In this document: positions 24,120 through 33,322 of the stretch, one piece after another
Layout of the letters: every line of letters begins with the position of its first letter
How positions within the stretch are numbered: the first letter of the stretch is position 1
Assembly (NCBI RefSeq): GCF_014256275.1
Contig: NZ_JACCFE010000004.1
Coordinates: 1 to 64,000 of the forward strand
Length of the DNA stretch: 64,000 nucleotides
Direction of reading: 5' to 3'
From: Rhodococcus sp. 4CII
GTDB taxonomy: Bacteria; Actinomycetota; Actinomycetes; Mycobacteriales; Mycobacteriaceae
Position numbers and translations under genes: made by a program
The notes under the pieces: model-generated
Told to the model about the DNA's origin: nothing
Databases searched by the model: none
The model's input: only the letters and a program-made list of their open reading frames with translations

Positions 24120-24201
24120 TCTCCGCTCGTTCGCACCGGCTGAAAGACGCCTTGTCGGCAATGACCTCACTGCGCGACCGACCTCTACAAGGAGGGCTCC
24201 A

Positions 24202-24282
24202 ATGTTCGATGTAGCTAGCACTGCGGAAGCGGGTTCGCGGCTTCGCCGGCATGAAGTCACGAGTGGGCCGGTGCTGCGATGA
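24202..24282 (+). CDS. 26-residue leader peptide in the conjugation operon
   Basis: An ATG at 24202 has a strong ribosome-binding site (AAGGAGGG, 6 bases upstream) and reads MFDVASTAEAGSRLRRHEVT to a TGA that overlaps the next start (ATGA at 24279). The next gene has no ribosome-binding site of its own, so the peptide probably couples translation. It fills an otherwise unexplained 160-base gap in a tight operon. Confidence 0.55.
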   Translation: MFDVASTAEAGSRLRRHEVTSGPVLR

Positions 24283-24899
24283 GCGACGAGCGCACCACCG
24301 GGGAAGTCATCAAGAACTTCACCCGCGCTCGCAAGGTGCCGCAGCTGATCGGGCGTACACCCGAGGGACAGAAGCTGCCGTTCGGTCCCTACACCGTTCC
24401 GCAGGCCGTCAGCGGCGCAATCGTCGGAGGGCTCCTGTGGCTCCTGCATCCACTGTGGCTTCGGGACAGCATTTCCTGGAACGTCGGATTCTTCGCCTTC
24501 TGGTCACTGGGCACCGTCCTTGTCGTCGGCAAACTCCGGTTTGCCGGCCGGAGCCCCGCCTCAGTGGCACAGGGAATCTGCGCCGCAGCCTTCGCGCCGG
24601 CCGGTGCCAAGATCCAGATCAACGGCCGCCGGGTGACCATCCGGCCACCCCACATCGTGCGTCCGAGTGGCTACATCACTGCCGACCCCACGGCCGCCGA
24701 ACTCAGCGCCACGGTCGTCCCGCAGGCCGTGCACATCGCCACCGCCGAGGTCACCGAAACCGCATCGGCGAAACCTGTCGCACCACGACCGCAGACCTCC
24801 GCTCCGGTGCCCACACCGGCAAGCGGGCCCACCCATCGCGCCGGCCGATCGAGCGTCAAGGAACTCCTCGCTCTGGCTGCTGCAGGCACCTCCGAGTAG
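24279..24899 (+). CDS. TcpE/VirB3-like membrane protein
   Basis: This 206-residue protein has two transmembrane segments at about 39-60 and 66-86 (AVSGAIVGGLLWLLHPLWL; NVGFFAFWSLGTVLVVGKL), a short domain with IQINGRRVTIRPPHIV, and a Pro/Ala-rich tail. A small two-helix protein directly before the VirB4-type ATPase is the usual place of TcpE/VirB3/PrgI-type subunits. Start by ATGA overlap with the peptide upstream. Confidence 0.7.
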   Translation: MSDERTTGEVIKNFTRARKVPQLIGRTPEGQKLPFGPYTVPQAVSGAIVGGLLWLLHPLWLRDSISWNVGFFAFWSLGTVLVVGKLRFAGRSPASVAQGICAAAFAPAGAKIQINGRRVTIRPPHIVRPSGYITADPTAAELSATVVPQAVHIATAEVTETASAKPVAPRPQTSAPVPTPASGPTHRAGRSSVKELLALAAAGTSE

Positions 24900-24913
24900 A
24901 AAGCACCGCCACT

Positions 24914-27424
24914 ATGGAACAGCCGACACTGTCAATGGCCGCGAACATCCGGTGGACGAAGTCCGGCGTTGTCTGGGCGGACTACGTGCTCACGGGCATC
25001 GACTACGGTTACCGCCCCGACGTGGACAAGCGCACTGCTCGTACCCTGCACACGATGCTCGTCCGCGCCCTTCCGGGCGAGTCACTGTTGATGGGCATCG
25101 CAGCATCGTTGAGCGCCGAAGCCGTCGTTTCCCGAATGACCGAAGGCGTCGATCTCGATGCACACCCGGACTGGGCAACCGAATGCGAAGCGACTCTCGA
25201 CTCGATCGAGCTATACCGCCCGGGGCAGAGGATCTACTGGCTGAGCATTCCGCTGACCACACCCAAGGCCGTCGATCAGGTCAAGGCCGCGGCTCATTCG
25301 GCCTGGACCACACTCTCCGACTACATCGGGCTGCCGCGGACCGCAATTGACGATGACGAGATCCGGGCCCGTGTCCGGCAGGCCAACCGGATCATGGCCG
25401 ACATCCCCGGTGTCTTCGATGCGCAACCGGTCACTCCCGCTCAGATGATGTGGCTGTGGCAGCACGCGATGACGCGCGGACTGCATATCGACCCTGACCT
25501 GCCCGACGCAGCCGTGACGCCAGGAGCAAAGTCAGGTGCCGCACTGTCCGCGTGCCGGATCGACGAGGGCGCCCAATCGGATCGAGAGAAGGCGCCGGGT
25601 TGGCGAGGCAAGGTCCCGACGTTCAGTCGGGTCCTGAAGGTCGACCAGCCGTACGAATTCGTCGACCACCCTGCCTCCTACCAAGTGCTCCTCGCGCTCG
25701 CGGACACCCCCGCCGGTGGCGTCTATTTCCCCGGCTCGGAGTTCTTCACCCTCGCTGACGACTTCGGCGATATCGATGTCGACTTTGCCGTACGGCTCAA
25801 GGTCACCGCCGGTGCCGATGTCATGCGAGCGAACAAGCGCGCGCTCGAGAACCTGAAGGAGCAGTACGAACAGCGGGAAGGAGAGTTGGCCGGCGGCCAA
25901 GGTGTTCTCGACCTCGCTGCCGCCGCGTTGACCGAATACACCTCGTTGCTCGAGACGAACCGCGATGAGGTCGAGGTTGCCTGGACGGCGTTGTTCGCGG
26001 TAGGAGCTGATTCCGAGGAGGGTGCACTCACTGATGCGAAGGCATTGGTGAAAGCGTTCGAACAGCAGGAATACAAGGTGGTCGCGCCGGTCGGCTACCA
26101 GGAAGACCTGTGGTGGGCGATGTTGCCTGGCGTTCCCACCTCGAAGATCGTCCGCGAGTTCGCGCAGATCACCACGTCGACGCATTTCGCGGCGTACATG
26201 CCGTTCATTCGCAACGATCTCGGCGATGGCAGTGGCCCGCTGTTGGCACTGAACATCACCACTTCTCGGATCGGTGTGGTGCACCACGACGTCGCCGGAA
26301 AGTCGCTGCGCGACCAGTCCGGATCCTTCGCGGTCACCGGTGAGCTCGGATCGGGCAAGTCGGTCACCATGAAGGTGATCGCCGGCCAGGTCGTCGACTG
26401 CGGGGGGCAGGTCATCGGTATCGACCAAAGCGATCTCGGCGAGTACGCCAATTGGGCCAAGGCCGTCACCGAGGCAGTCGTGGTCGACCTCGTCGAACCC
26501 GAATACAGCATGGACCCACTGAGGATCTTCGAGGCCGGACTCGCAGCAGAAATGGCCCAGTCCGTGTTGTTGACACTGCTCCGGATCCAGCCTTCCTCAG
26601 ACCTGGGCATCGCATTGGCCAGGGTGCTCGAGCCCGAGTACCGCGCAGAGCACCCCTACCAGGGTTTGGGCGAGCTGACCGAACACCTCCTGTCCGGTGC
26701 TTGCCCGATCGCCCACGCCCAAGATCTCGGCGAAGCGATGAACGTCTACGCCCGCCGCACCTACGCGGCGGCACTGTTCGGCAAAGATCTACCCCCGCTG
26801 CCCATTACTGCTCCCGGCATCATTTTCCGCACCCACAAGGTCGACTTGCCGACCCAGCTGCAGACCGAGAAGCAGCACCTCTATGAGAACCTGCCGCTGG
26901 AGAAGCGGTTCGGTCACGCGGTGTACACCCTGATAGCGAAGGTCGCCCGCGGACAGTGCTTCGCCGACCCCGACCAGATGGCGTTGTTCCTCGTCGACGA
27001 GGCACACCACCTCCTGGGCGCCGACGACGGAGTCGACATCGTCGAGGACTTCGTGCTGCAGGGCCGCAAGTCCTCGGCCGCGGTGGGACTCGGCGACCAG
27101 GACTGCGCGTTCGGCACCCCGAAGCTGCGTGGACTGATCAAGACCCGCATCGCGCACCGTCATACAGACGAAACCCTCGCCAAGCGCGCCATTGAATGGC
27201 TTGGCCTCGACCCGGACGACTACGGACTGGTCAAGCAATACATGGAGCAGACAGCTCCGGCAACCGGAAAAGACAAGTACGTCGAACCGCACCGCCGCGG
27301 TGAAGGTTACATGCGTGATGGCAGCGGAAACGTCGGTCGTATCAAGACGCTGCTGCCGGCAACCGAGTCGCGCCGAATTGCAGTGTCGACCACTCCGAAG
27401 GACAACAAGCTGGTGAAAGCATGA
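24914..27424 (+). CDS. VirB4/TcpF-like conjugation ATPase
   Basis: This 836-residue protein has Walker A GELGSGKS at about 476-483, Walker B-like MALFLVDEAHHLLG, and a C-terminal QGRKSSAAVGLGDQDCAF/GLIKTRIAHR region typical of VirB4/TraC ATPases. The N-terminal 450 residues carry the usual domain that docks on the membrane channel. It powers assembly of the mating channel on the inner face of the membrane. It ends in an ATGA overlap with the VirB6-like gene. Confidence 0.9.
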   Translation: MEQPTLSMAANIRWTKSGVVWADYVLTGIDYGYRPDVDKRTARTLHTMLVRALPGESLLMGIAASLSAEAVVSRMTEGVDLDAHPDWATECEATLDSIELYRPGQRIYWLSIPLTTPKAVDQVKAAAHSAWTTLSDYIGLPRTAIDDDEIRARVRQANRIMADIPGVFDAQPVTPAQMMWLWQHAMTRGLHIDPDLPDAAVTPGAKSGAALSACRIDEGAQSDREKAPGWRGKVPTFSRVLKVDQPYEFVDHPASYQVLLALADTPAGGVYFPGSEFFTLADDFGDIDVDFAVRLKVTAGADVMRANKRALENLKEQYEQREGELAGGQGVLDLAAAALTEYTSLLETNRDEVEVAWTALFAVGADSEEGALTDAKALVKAFEQQEYKVVAPVGYQEDLWWAMLPGVPTSKIVREFAQITTSTHFAAYMPFIRNDLGDGSGPLLALNITTSRIGVVHHDVAGKSLRDQSGSFAVTGELGSGKSVTMKVIAGQVVDCGGQVIGIDQSDLGEYANWAKAVTEAVVVDLVEPEYSMDPLRIFEAGLAAEMAQSVLLTLLRIQPSSDLGIALARVLEPEYRAEHPYQGLGELTEHLLSGACPIAHAQDLGEAMNVYARRTYAAALFGKDLPPLPITAPGIIFRTHKVDLPTQLQTEKQHLYENLPLEKRFGHAVYTLIAKVARGQCFADPDQMALFLVDEAHHLLGADDGVDIVEDFVLQGRKSSAAVGLGDQDCAFGTPKLRGLIKTRIAHRHTDETLAKRAIEWLGLDPDDYGLVKQYMEQTAPATGKDKYVEPHRRGEGYMRDGSGNVGRIKTLLPATESRRIAVSTTPKDNKLVKA

Positions 27425-29697
27425 CCGCGGCCGCGGCGTCCTCCCGTGAACGGGAGGTGGTCGGCGCCCCCGCACCCCGGGAGTATTTCAGTGTCCGCGC
27501 CGCGGCCAAACGCTCACTGCTGTGGCTTGTCACCGCATGGATTCCGCAATCCTGGCTGACCGCACTGATACACCTGATCCGTCCAGTAACCCGCTGGCTG
27601 TGGGCACGCTGGTGGAGCCGGCTACTCATCCGCCTCATCGCCGGCTGGCACGCGGCCGGCGCCATCTTGGTGATCGTGGCCACCCCGGCTCTCGCCGATC
27701 CCGCCGGCGGCGGCGGTGCGAGCCCGTTCTTCGCCTGGATGAATCTGAAAGATTCGCACGGCATCGACGCGTGGGGCTACTTCCTGTCCATCGACAAAGG
27801 CAACGCCTCGGTGGGCGGCGGCTGGCGCATGATCTGGGCGTACATCATCACCCTCGAATACGAGGTCTTCCGCTTCCTGATGGCAACGGCCATCTGGTTC
27901 ATCACCTGGGTGCTCTCGTTCGAATGGCTCGAGCTGATCCTCACGCCCGTGCGCACCATCGCCGACTCGGTCACCTCCATCACCGACCAGTTCGCGCTGA
28001 CCCCGCTGATGCTCACAGTCGCCGGACTCAGCGTCGCCATCTGGATCATCCGCGGCCGATTCTCCACCGGAATCTACGAGCTCCTCATGTCCTGCGTCAT
28101 CGCGGCCGCGGCCGTGGGCGTTCTCTCGAACCCGGTCGATCGCGTCCTCGGGGACGACGGGCTGGTGCTGTCGGCGCGAGATGCGGGCCTGGAAGTCGCC
28201 TCAGGGCTGGCGAACGGTGGTGATACCAGCGGAAACCCGCAGACCGAGATCGAGACAATCGAATCGAAACTCATCGATACGTTCATCCGCCAACCCACGC
28301 AACTGATCAACTTCGGAGTCGTTCTCGATGCCCCGGAAAACAACGGGAAATGCGTCAAAGAGTTCGACGCCGCGTACCTCGCGAAGCCAAAGGAGCCTGG
28401 ACTCGCGGACAAAGCGCAGGACGTCGTCTCCGAGATCGCCCCTGGGGCAGGCGTAGCCCTTGACCTGATCAATCCCGACGCGAAACCGGAAGACCGCGTC
28501 AAAGATGCCATCGCCAAATGTGAGGGGGAGGACGGGCCGATGAAGGCCTATGCCGACAACCCCGGCCCCGGACAAGCAATGGGCCTGTTTTTCCTGATCT
28601 TCGCCGGCGCACTCCTCATGGCCTTCGCGATCTACCTCGCCGGCCGATTGATCATCGCCGCAGGTGTCTCGATCGGCAATGCCATCAAATCGATACCAGG
28701 AGTCGTCCTCGCCATCGCACCCTCGATGCGCGGGCAGTTCTGGCGGACCATTGCCAACGTCGCAATGGCGTTGCTGCAGATGATCTTCGCCATCGTCTTC
28801 CTCGTGGGATACGTCATGGTCGTCGAGGATCTCTTCGCAGCAGACGAATCGAACCTGATCCGCACGGTGTTCTTCGTCGACATCTTCCTGGTCACCGCAC
28901 TTCTCCTCTTCCGCCGAGCGGTCAAGGGAATGAAGCGAATGTCGGACAACCTGGCAACAATTCTGGCTAAACGGCCCAACGCCGCACCGACCGCCATTAG
29001 TCGCTCAACGCCCACCACCGCGCGCGACATCGCGGCGATGGCCGCCAACGGACGCCACATGTACCAGGGCGGAAGGGCCGTGGTTAAGGGGGCAGGAGCA
29101 CTAGCGAAGAAGTCCGGCACTGCCGCGGCAACGACCGGAAAAGTCGCAGCCGGAGCCACGTCGACCGCAGCAACCGGCGGGGCGGCTGCAGTGCTGGTTG
29201 CCGGACGGGTCCTCTCCTCGACGGCGAAGCGAGCGAAGAACAAGGTCGACTCGATCGCCGATCCCGACAGCTACCCGAAGTCCACCTCAGGCACGGTCGG
29301 TGCCCGGACCAGTCGTGGAACCGCCGCTACGAACGCTGCCGACGCTGTCCGGAGTCGACTGTCGAAAACGGCGGTGTCGGACAAGGCCGGCATCACGCAC
29401 CCCATCGGGGTCGCCCCGTCATTGCCGGTCCCCGACCCTGGCCAGGTCCGCGCCTCGGCCACGACAACCAGTAGCCCTGACGGTCGCCGATTCCGCGAAT
29501 TCACCACCACATCTGGGGCGCCGGTGATGTTGCCGACGACACTGAGCCGCACCCCGCGACCAGCCAGACCCGCCTCTGCTGAAACAGGGATCCCCAACGG
29601 TTCATCGTCGAAGACTGCTCAGCTGCTCGCTGCCGCCGCGCAGTCCGGATCCGCGCCGGTAGTCAAGCCAAGCGCACTGGCCCACCGAGCTCGCTGA
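27421..29697 (+). CDS. VirB6-like polytopic channel protein
   Basis: This 758-residue protein has an N-terminal hydrophobic segment ending ATPALADPAGGGG, which may be a cleaved signal, then at least six transmembrane segments (for example FLMATAIWFITWVLSFEWLE, MLTVAGLSVAIWIIRG, GLFFLIFAGALLMAFAIYLA, LLQMIFAIVFLVGYVMVV). A long disordered Ala/Thr/Ser-rich cytoplasmic tail follows from about 520. Position after the VirB4-like gene and this topology fit VirB6/TcpH-type channel proteins. Overlaps exist on both sides (ATGA and TGATG). Confidence 0.8.
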   Translation: MTAAAASSREREVVGAPAPREYFSVRAAAKRSLLWLVTAWIPQSWLTALIHLIRPVTRWLWARWWSRLLIRLIAGWHAAGAILVIVATPALADPAGGGGASPFFAWMNLKDSHGIDAWGYFLSIDKGNASVGGGWRMIWAYIITLEYEVFRFLMATAIWFITWVLSFEWLELILTPVRTIADSVTSITDQFALTPLMLTVAGLSVAIWIIRGRFSTGIYELLMSCVIAAAAVGVLSNPVDRVLGDDGLVLSARDAGLEVASGLANGGDTSGNPQTEIETIESKLIDTFIRQPTQLINFGVVLDAPENNGKCVKEFDAAYLAKPKEPGLADKAQDVVSEIAPGAGVALDLINPDAKPEDRVKDAIAKCEGEDGPMKAYADNPGPGQAMGLFFLIFAGALLMAFAIYLAGRLIIAAGVSIGNAIKSIPGVVLAIAPSMRGQFWRTIANVAMALLQMIFAIVFLVGYVMVVEDLFAADESNLIRTVFFVDIFLVTALLLFRRAVKGMKRMSDNLATILAKRPNAAPTAISRSTPTTARDIAAMAANGRHMYQGGRAVVKGAGALAKKSGTAAATTGKVAAGATSTAATGGAAAVLVAGRVLSSTAKRAKNKVDSIADPDSYPKSTSGTVGARTSRGTAATNAADAVRSRLSKTAVSDKAGITHPIGVAPSLPVPDPGQVRASATTTSSPDGRRFREFTTTSGAPVMLPTTLSRTPRPARPASAETGIPNGSSSKTAQLLAAAAQSGSAPVVKPSALAHRAR

Positions 29698-31349
29698 TGA
29701 CGCTCCTCGACACACCACCGTCGACCCCGGACACACAGGAAGGCAGCTCGAAAAAGTGGTGGTGGCTGCTCGCCGGCATACCCGCCTTCGCCATGGTCCT
29801 CATGATGGCTCCGATACTGGTCATCCTCGCGACGACCGGTAGTGACACGAACTGCGGTCAACCTGTGCCAGACGCCGGGGGCGGCAGCCTCACGGGAATC
29901 AAACCCGGATCCCTCGCGGTCCCGATGGCCGAAGGCACCTACACAATCAGCTCACCCTTCGGTCTGCGCGAGGGAGGCATGCACGACGGCCAGGACTACG
30001 CAGCACCACTGGAGACCCCGTTCTACGCCGCCGGTGACGGCGAAGTCATCGCCGCAGAGCCCGCCGCCGGTTACGGACACTGGATTCGGATCCGGCACAC
30101 CATCGAGGGCCAGATCGTCGAATCCCTATACGGGCACATGCAGGCGTCCGGGGTCCTCGTCCACACCGGAGACAAGGTCACAGCGGGCCAACTGATCGGC
30201 AAGGTGGGCAGCGAAGGACAGTCGAGTGGACCGCATCTTCACTTCGGCATCTACCCCGGAGGCTGGTCACTGGGCGGCGGAGTAGATCCCATTCCGTGGC
30301 TCACACAACAAGGAACCATCTCGCCCAATGGAGGACCAGCAGAGCTAGTCGCCCATACCGATTCCACCGGTGGCGACCTACCACCGCTGCCCGCCGACAA
30401 AGGCAGCGAAGCGCACATGCAGGTCGACTCCATCCGCGTCATGCGCACAATCGCGGTGGCCTTCCCCGAGATCACAACCATCGGCGGATGGCGCCCCACG
30501 GACGACGTCGCCCAGGACCACCCCGACGGCCGCGCGGTCGACATCATGATTCCCGACTCCGCGAGCGCCCAAGGGAAGGCGCTCGGCGACAAGATCGCCC
30601 TGTACCTCCAACAGAACAAGGTGGCCCTGCACGTCGAGTACCTGATCTGGCAACAGCGTTACTGGGATGGCACCGGCCACTGGACACTGATGGAGGACCG
30701 CCACGGCTACACCGAAAACCACTTCGACCACGTACACGTGACACTCAAGGGCGGCGGGATGCCGACCGCCGAGACCCGCTACGGCAGCGCTCCGGGAGGT
30801 ACGACCACCACGGAGCCGTGCCCGCCAGAGGGCGGTGATCAGACCAAGTTCGCCCCTGGCAGCATCCCGCCGCAATACACCAACGCAGTCTCGGCCGCTG
30901 GGTCTCAGTGCCCAGAGGTGAGCCCGGTTCTGGTTGCCGGCATCGTTCAACAAGAGTCCGGGTTCAACGAAAAGGCCGTCAGCAAGGGCGATGGAGTAAA
31001 CCAGGGCGGCGCCGAAGGAATGAGTCAGTTCATGCCGGAGACCTGGAAGGCTTTCGGTACGGATTCCGGTCTAGATCGAAACGGAAAAGCGGAACCACCG
31101 AACGCTGCCGACCCGTTCAATCCGTACGACGCGATCGCCTCGGAAGGGCGCTATCTCTGCCACATCGCCGACTACCTTCGACCGCATCACGACAGTGGAG
31201 CCGTCAAGGGCGACTTCACCGATCTGATCATCGCCGCCTACAACGGCGGGGAGGGTGCCGTCGTCACCTACGGCGGGATTCCGCCATTCGGCCAGACCCA
31301 GGCATACGTGCCGGCCGTGCGTGAGCACATGAAGAAGTTGGCGGCCTGA
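29697..31349 (+). CDS. Bifunctional cell-wall hydrolase: M23 peptidase plus lytic transglycosylase
   Basis: This 550-residue protein has one transmembrane anchor at about 20-44, then an M23/LytM domain (GGMHDGQDYAAP zinc ligands, GHM, and SGPHLHFG). A middle domain follows with GGWRPTDDVAQDHPDGRAVD and YTENHFDHVHVT, typical of actinobacterial wall hydrolases. The C-terminal SLT domain has the catalytic Glu in QQESGF, then GMSQFMP and AAYNGGEGAV. It would open the peptidoglycan for the mating channel, the job of TcpG/Orf14-type proteins. It is the last gene of the operon, followed by a terminator at 31549-31575. Confidence 0.9.
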   Translation: MTLLDTPPSTPDTQEGSSKKWWWLLAGIPAFAMVLMMAPILVILATTGSDTNCGQPVPDAGGGSLTGIKPGSLAVPMAEGTYTISSPFGLREGGMHDGQDYAAPLETPFYAAGDGEVIAAEPAAGYGHWIRIRHTIEGQIVESLYGHMQASGVLVHTGDKVTAGQLIGKVGSEGQSSGPHLHFGIYPGGWSLGGGVDPIPWLTQQGTISPNGGPAELVAHTDSTGGDLPPLPADKGSEAHMQVDSIRVMRTIAVAFPEITTIGGWRPTDDVAQDHPDGRAVDIMIPDSASAQGKALGDKIALYLQQNKVALHVEYLIWQQRYWDGTGHWTLMEDRHGYTENHFDHVHVTLKGGGMPTAETRYGSAPGGTTTTEPCPPEGGDQTKFAPGSIPPQYTNAVSAAGSQCPEVSPVLVAGIVQQESGFNEKAVSKGDGVNQGGAEGMSQFMPETWKAFGTDSGLDRNGKAEPPNAADPFNPYDAIASEGRYLCHIADYLRPHHDSGAVKGDFTDLIIAAYNGGEGAVVTYGGIPPFGQTQAYVPAVREHMKKLAA

Positions 31350-32074
31350 CACTCGCTCGGACGTTATTGCCCGACGCCCGGCACAAGGCCGGCCACCCAC
31401 CGCTCGGTAGTAGTGGAAAGTGCGCACTCGGGCAGGGTGAGGCGAATTCATGTGGCGAATTCATGCCCGTCCCGGGTGAAGTCCGACCCCTTGGCAATAA
31501 GGGGTAAGTGGTCCCGCCTCGGGATCAGCGCAGACGTTCAGAGACACGAAAAACCCCCTGGCGGGGGTGTTTTCGCGAGGAGGACTTGGCAGGTCCTCCG
31601 CTTATGGCCTTGGCCGGGCCGTCACTTTTCTCAGAGGTGAGTGTCGAAAGCTGGCGCTTTCTGAAACTCGTGAAACTCGTACTGCATTCCAGGCCCAGGG
31701 TAACTGACTGCTGCCGGGCCAGCAGTGTTACTCGGACTGGAGGAGCAACCATTTCTTCCGCCCCTGCCGCGAGCGAGCGGCAACGCCAAGCTGTTCGTTC
31801 AGAGGAGCACTGTCGGCTGAACCCGTACCGGATGCCGACGGTGGCGGGACGGCGTTGGGACGGGTTCGCGATCGGTGTGCGAGACCAGCGAGATCAGTGG
31901 CATCGCGCCAAGGACAGGTACGCAAGCGAGGCTCAAGGAACGATCAACACGCGTGAGATGGGTTGTTGCCTGAGCGGAAATATATCCCTACGCGGGGTCT
32001 TCGCTCCGATCCATGCTCTCTTCGTTGCGCTGGTCGGAGCGTAACCCACGTGTCAAGGGGGTGGTGGGTGTAAA
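31350..32074. other. Intergenic region after the conjugation operon
   Basis: No gene is supported. Seen here: GTTATTGCC at 31363, a 12-base repeat GGCGAATTCATG at 31441 and 31454, an inverted pair CCCCTT/AAGGGG at 31487-31504 around GGCAAT, and the terminator at 31549-31575. The stretch 31600-32074 shows nothing recognisable. Confidence 0.5.
31549..31575. terminator. Terminator of the conjugation operon
   Basis: ACCCCC and GGGGGT pair around a TGGC loop, with a run of A before and GTTTTC after. This is a symmetric, probably bidirectional terminator about 200 bases after the last gene of the operon. Confidence 0.8.
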
Positions 32075-32080
32075 TCGGGT

Positions 32081-32323
32081 TGTCCTGACTCGGTGAAGGT
32101 GGCGACGGCTCATTGAATATGGCGAGTGTGGCGGTCCATCTGGCGGAGGCTCAGTGAACCTGGCGAATCCGAGGTGGTCACCCCCGCGATCGGGAATGAA
32201 TCGAGGCACCGAGTTCCATGCTCGCCACGTTCCTTGAGTCCGAAGTCGCCGCGGCGACTCAATAGACCTGGCGAGCAGCAGGTGCGGCCTCTGTGATCTC
32301 GCCAGATCCACTGAGCTAGGACA
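32081..32323. mobile_element. Miniature IS21-type element 1 (243 bp, no genes)
   Basis: The ends are inverted: TGTCCTGACTCGGTGAAGG at the left, and TGTCCTAGCTCAGTGGATC read inward from the right. It is flanked by a 5-bp direct repeat CGGGT (32076-32080 and 32324-32328). Inside, a 17-base word close to CTCAGTGAACCTGGCGA recurs at the left (at least three times) and in both orientations at the right. Ends of the TG...CA type, several subterminal repeats and a 5-bp duplication fit the IS21 family. It carries no transposase. Confidence 0.75.
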
Positions 32324-32327
32324 CGGG

Positions 32328-32593
32328 TGTCCTGACTCGGTGCATTTGATGTCGACTCAGTGAATCTGATGCCGGCGGCGGTCAAACTGATGCCCGGCGC
32401 AGTGGATCTGATGCGGAGTTCCCTGACCAGCGCTCCGATGGCGCGTGCTGCGTTACCAGGAGAATCGCGGCCACAGGCCGCCGTTCCGTGTGCATCAGCT
32501 TGGTTGAGCCACGCGTGAAGAGGCCGACCACGCCTATCTGATGCATAGCTGGTCAGAGCTTCGTTGCGGCATCAGATGCACTGAGTCGGGACA
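32328..32593. mobile_element. Miniature IS21-type element 2 (266 bp, no genes)
   Basis: The left end is TGTCCTGACTCGGTGCATTT and the right end, read inward, is TGTCCCGACTCAGTGCATCT. Internal words CTCAGTGAATCTGATGC, GGTCAAACTGATGC and CAGTGGATCTGATGC repeat. The 5-bp duplication TCGGG is at 32594-32598 on the right and at 32075-32079 on the left, before element 1. This shows that element 1 later inserted exactly at the left edge of element 2. Confidence 0.75.
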
Positions 32594-32636
32594 TCGGGGA
32601 TTGCCGTACCGGCATGGCGGTGTTTCGCAAGGTCGG

Positions 32637-32960
32637 TGTCCTGTGACAGAAGATCTTCCTTTTTGCCAATGAATCTTGCTTATCCCGGCTGTCTCGCCAC
32701 TGTAGTTTGCTCGGTTCGAGTTCACCCACCCTGGCCGGCAGGCCAGTTCGCAGGGGCCGATGCGAATCACCGCAGCCTGCCGACGGTGCATGAGCAGACG
32801 GCAACACACGCCGGTTCAAGCAAGATTCACTGGCACACAGCGCCCGGCGGCCATGTCACCAACCCCCGAAACGCTGACAGGCACACCCGAATCCCGCCAG
32901 TCAAAATTCCTCGGCCCAGGTCACAGCTCCGCACCGAGGACAATCCCGTGTCACCGGACA
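32637..32960. mobile_element. Miniature IS21-type element 3 (324 bp, no genes)
   Basis: The ends are TGTCCTGTGACAG (left) and TGTCCGGTGACAC (right, inward), flanked by a perfect 5-bp repeat GTCGG (32632-32636 and 32961-32965). The subterminal word GCCAATGAATCTTGCTT at the left has an inverted partner GCCAGTGAATCTTGCTT at about 32818-32834. The words share CAnTGAATCT with elements 1 and 2. No coding frame is convincing. Confidence 0.72.
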
Positions 32961-33062
32961 GTCGGGTCAATGGGATGAGGATGGGACGCCTCCCAGAGGA
33001 CTCCAACATGAGGCGATGAGCGCTGTGGAGCGAGCACGGACCAGAAAACTTGGCCAGCGCGT

Positions 33063-33104
33063 GTCACACAAGCTCCCTTACCGGGATCTTCCTCCGAGTA
33101 GGAG
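33063..33104 (+). promoter_or_regulatory. Conserved leader element, copy B (coupling-protein operon)
   Basis: GTCACACAAGC, spacer, GGATCTTCCTCC (33084-33095), then GAGTAGGAG. It matches copies A and C and lies about 90 bases before the small gene at 33155 and about 250 before the FtsK-like gene. Confidence 0.68.
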
Positions 33105-33154
33105 AGATCAATCAGCGGCGAGGTGGTGTGCTCGCTCGCGCAGGAGGGAGCAGC

Positions 33155-33322
33155 GTGGAAATGCGAACTGATCAGCGAACTGCGAACGCAAGGTGGCCGC
33201 GGCACGGATCGGCAGTTGGATACGCGGAGTCAGGTAGTACGAATCGGCGAGAGGAAGGCAATCGCGGTGCCGGCACGCCCGTGCTCTCCTCGGCGACTGG
33301 TGAAGGCGAGGCCTGGCGATGA
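33155..33322 (+). CDS. Small gene preceding the FtsK-like coupling protein
   Basis: This 55-residue frame begins with GTG (GGAGGGAG about 5 bases upstream), reads MEMRTDQRTANARWPRHGSA, and stops in an ATGA overlap with the FtsK-like gene. It has no recognised motif. The overlap and ribosome-binding site are the only support; it parallels the small first gene of the main conjugation operon. Confidence 0.45.
   Translation: MEMRTDQRTANARWPRHGSAVGYAESGSTNRREEGNRGAGTPVLSSATGEGEAWR

Noticed and set aside
31508..32044. 178-residue plus-strand frame after the conjugation operon
   Set aside because: It runs through the operon terminator, lacks a ribosome-binding site and shows no domain.
32328..32593. 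Tn3-type miniature element
   Set aside because: Tn3 elements also make 5-bp duplications, but their ends begin GGGG and lack the several subterminal repeats seen here; IS21-type ends fit better.
32760..33019. Short frames inside miniature element 3
   Set aside because: They cross the inverted ends of the element and have no ribosome-binding site.
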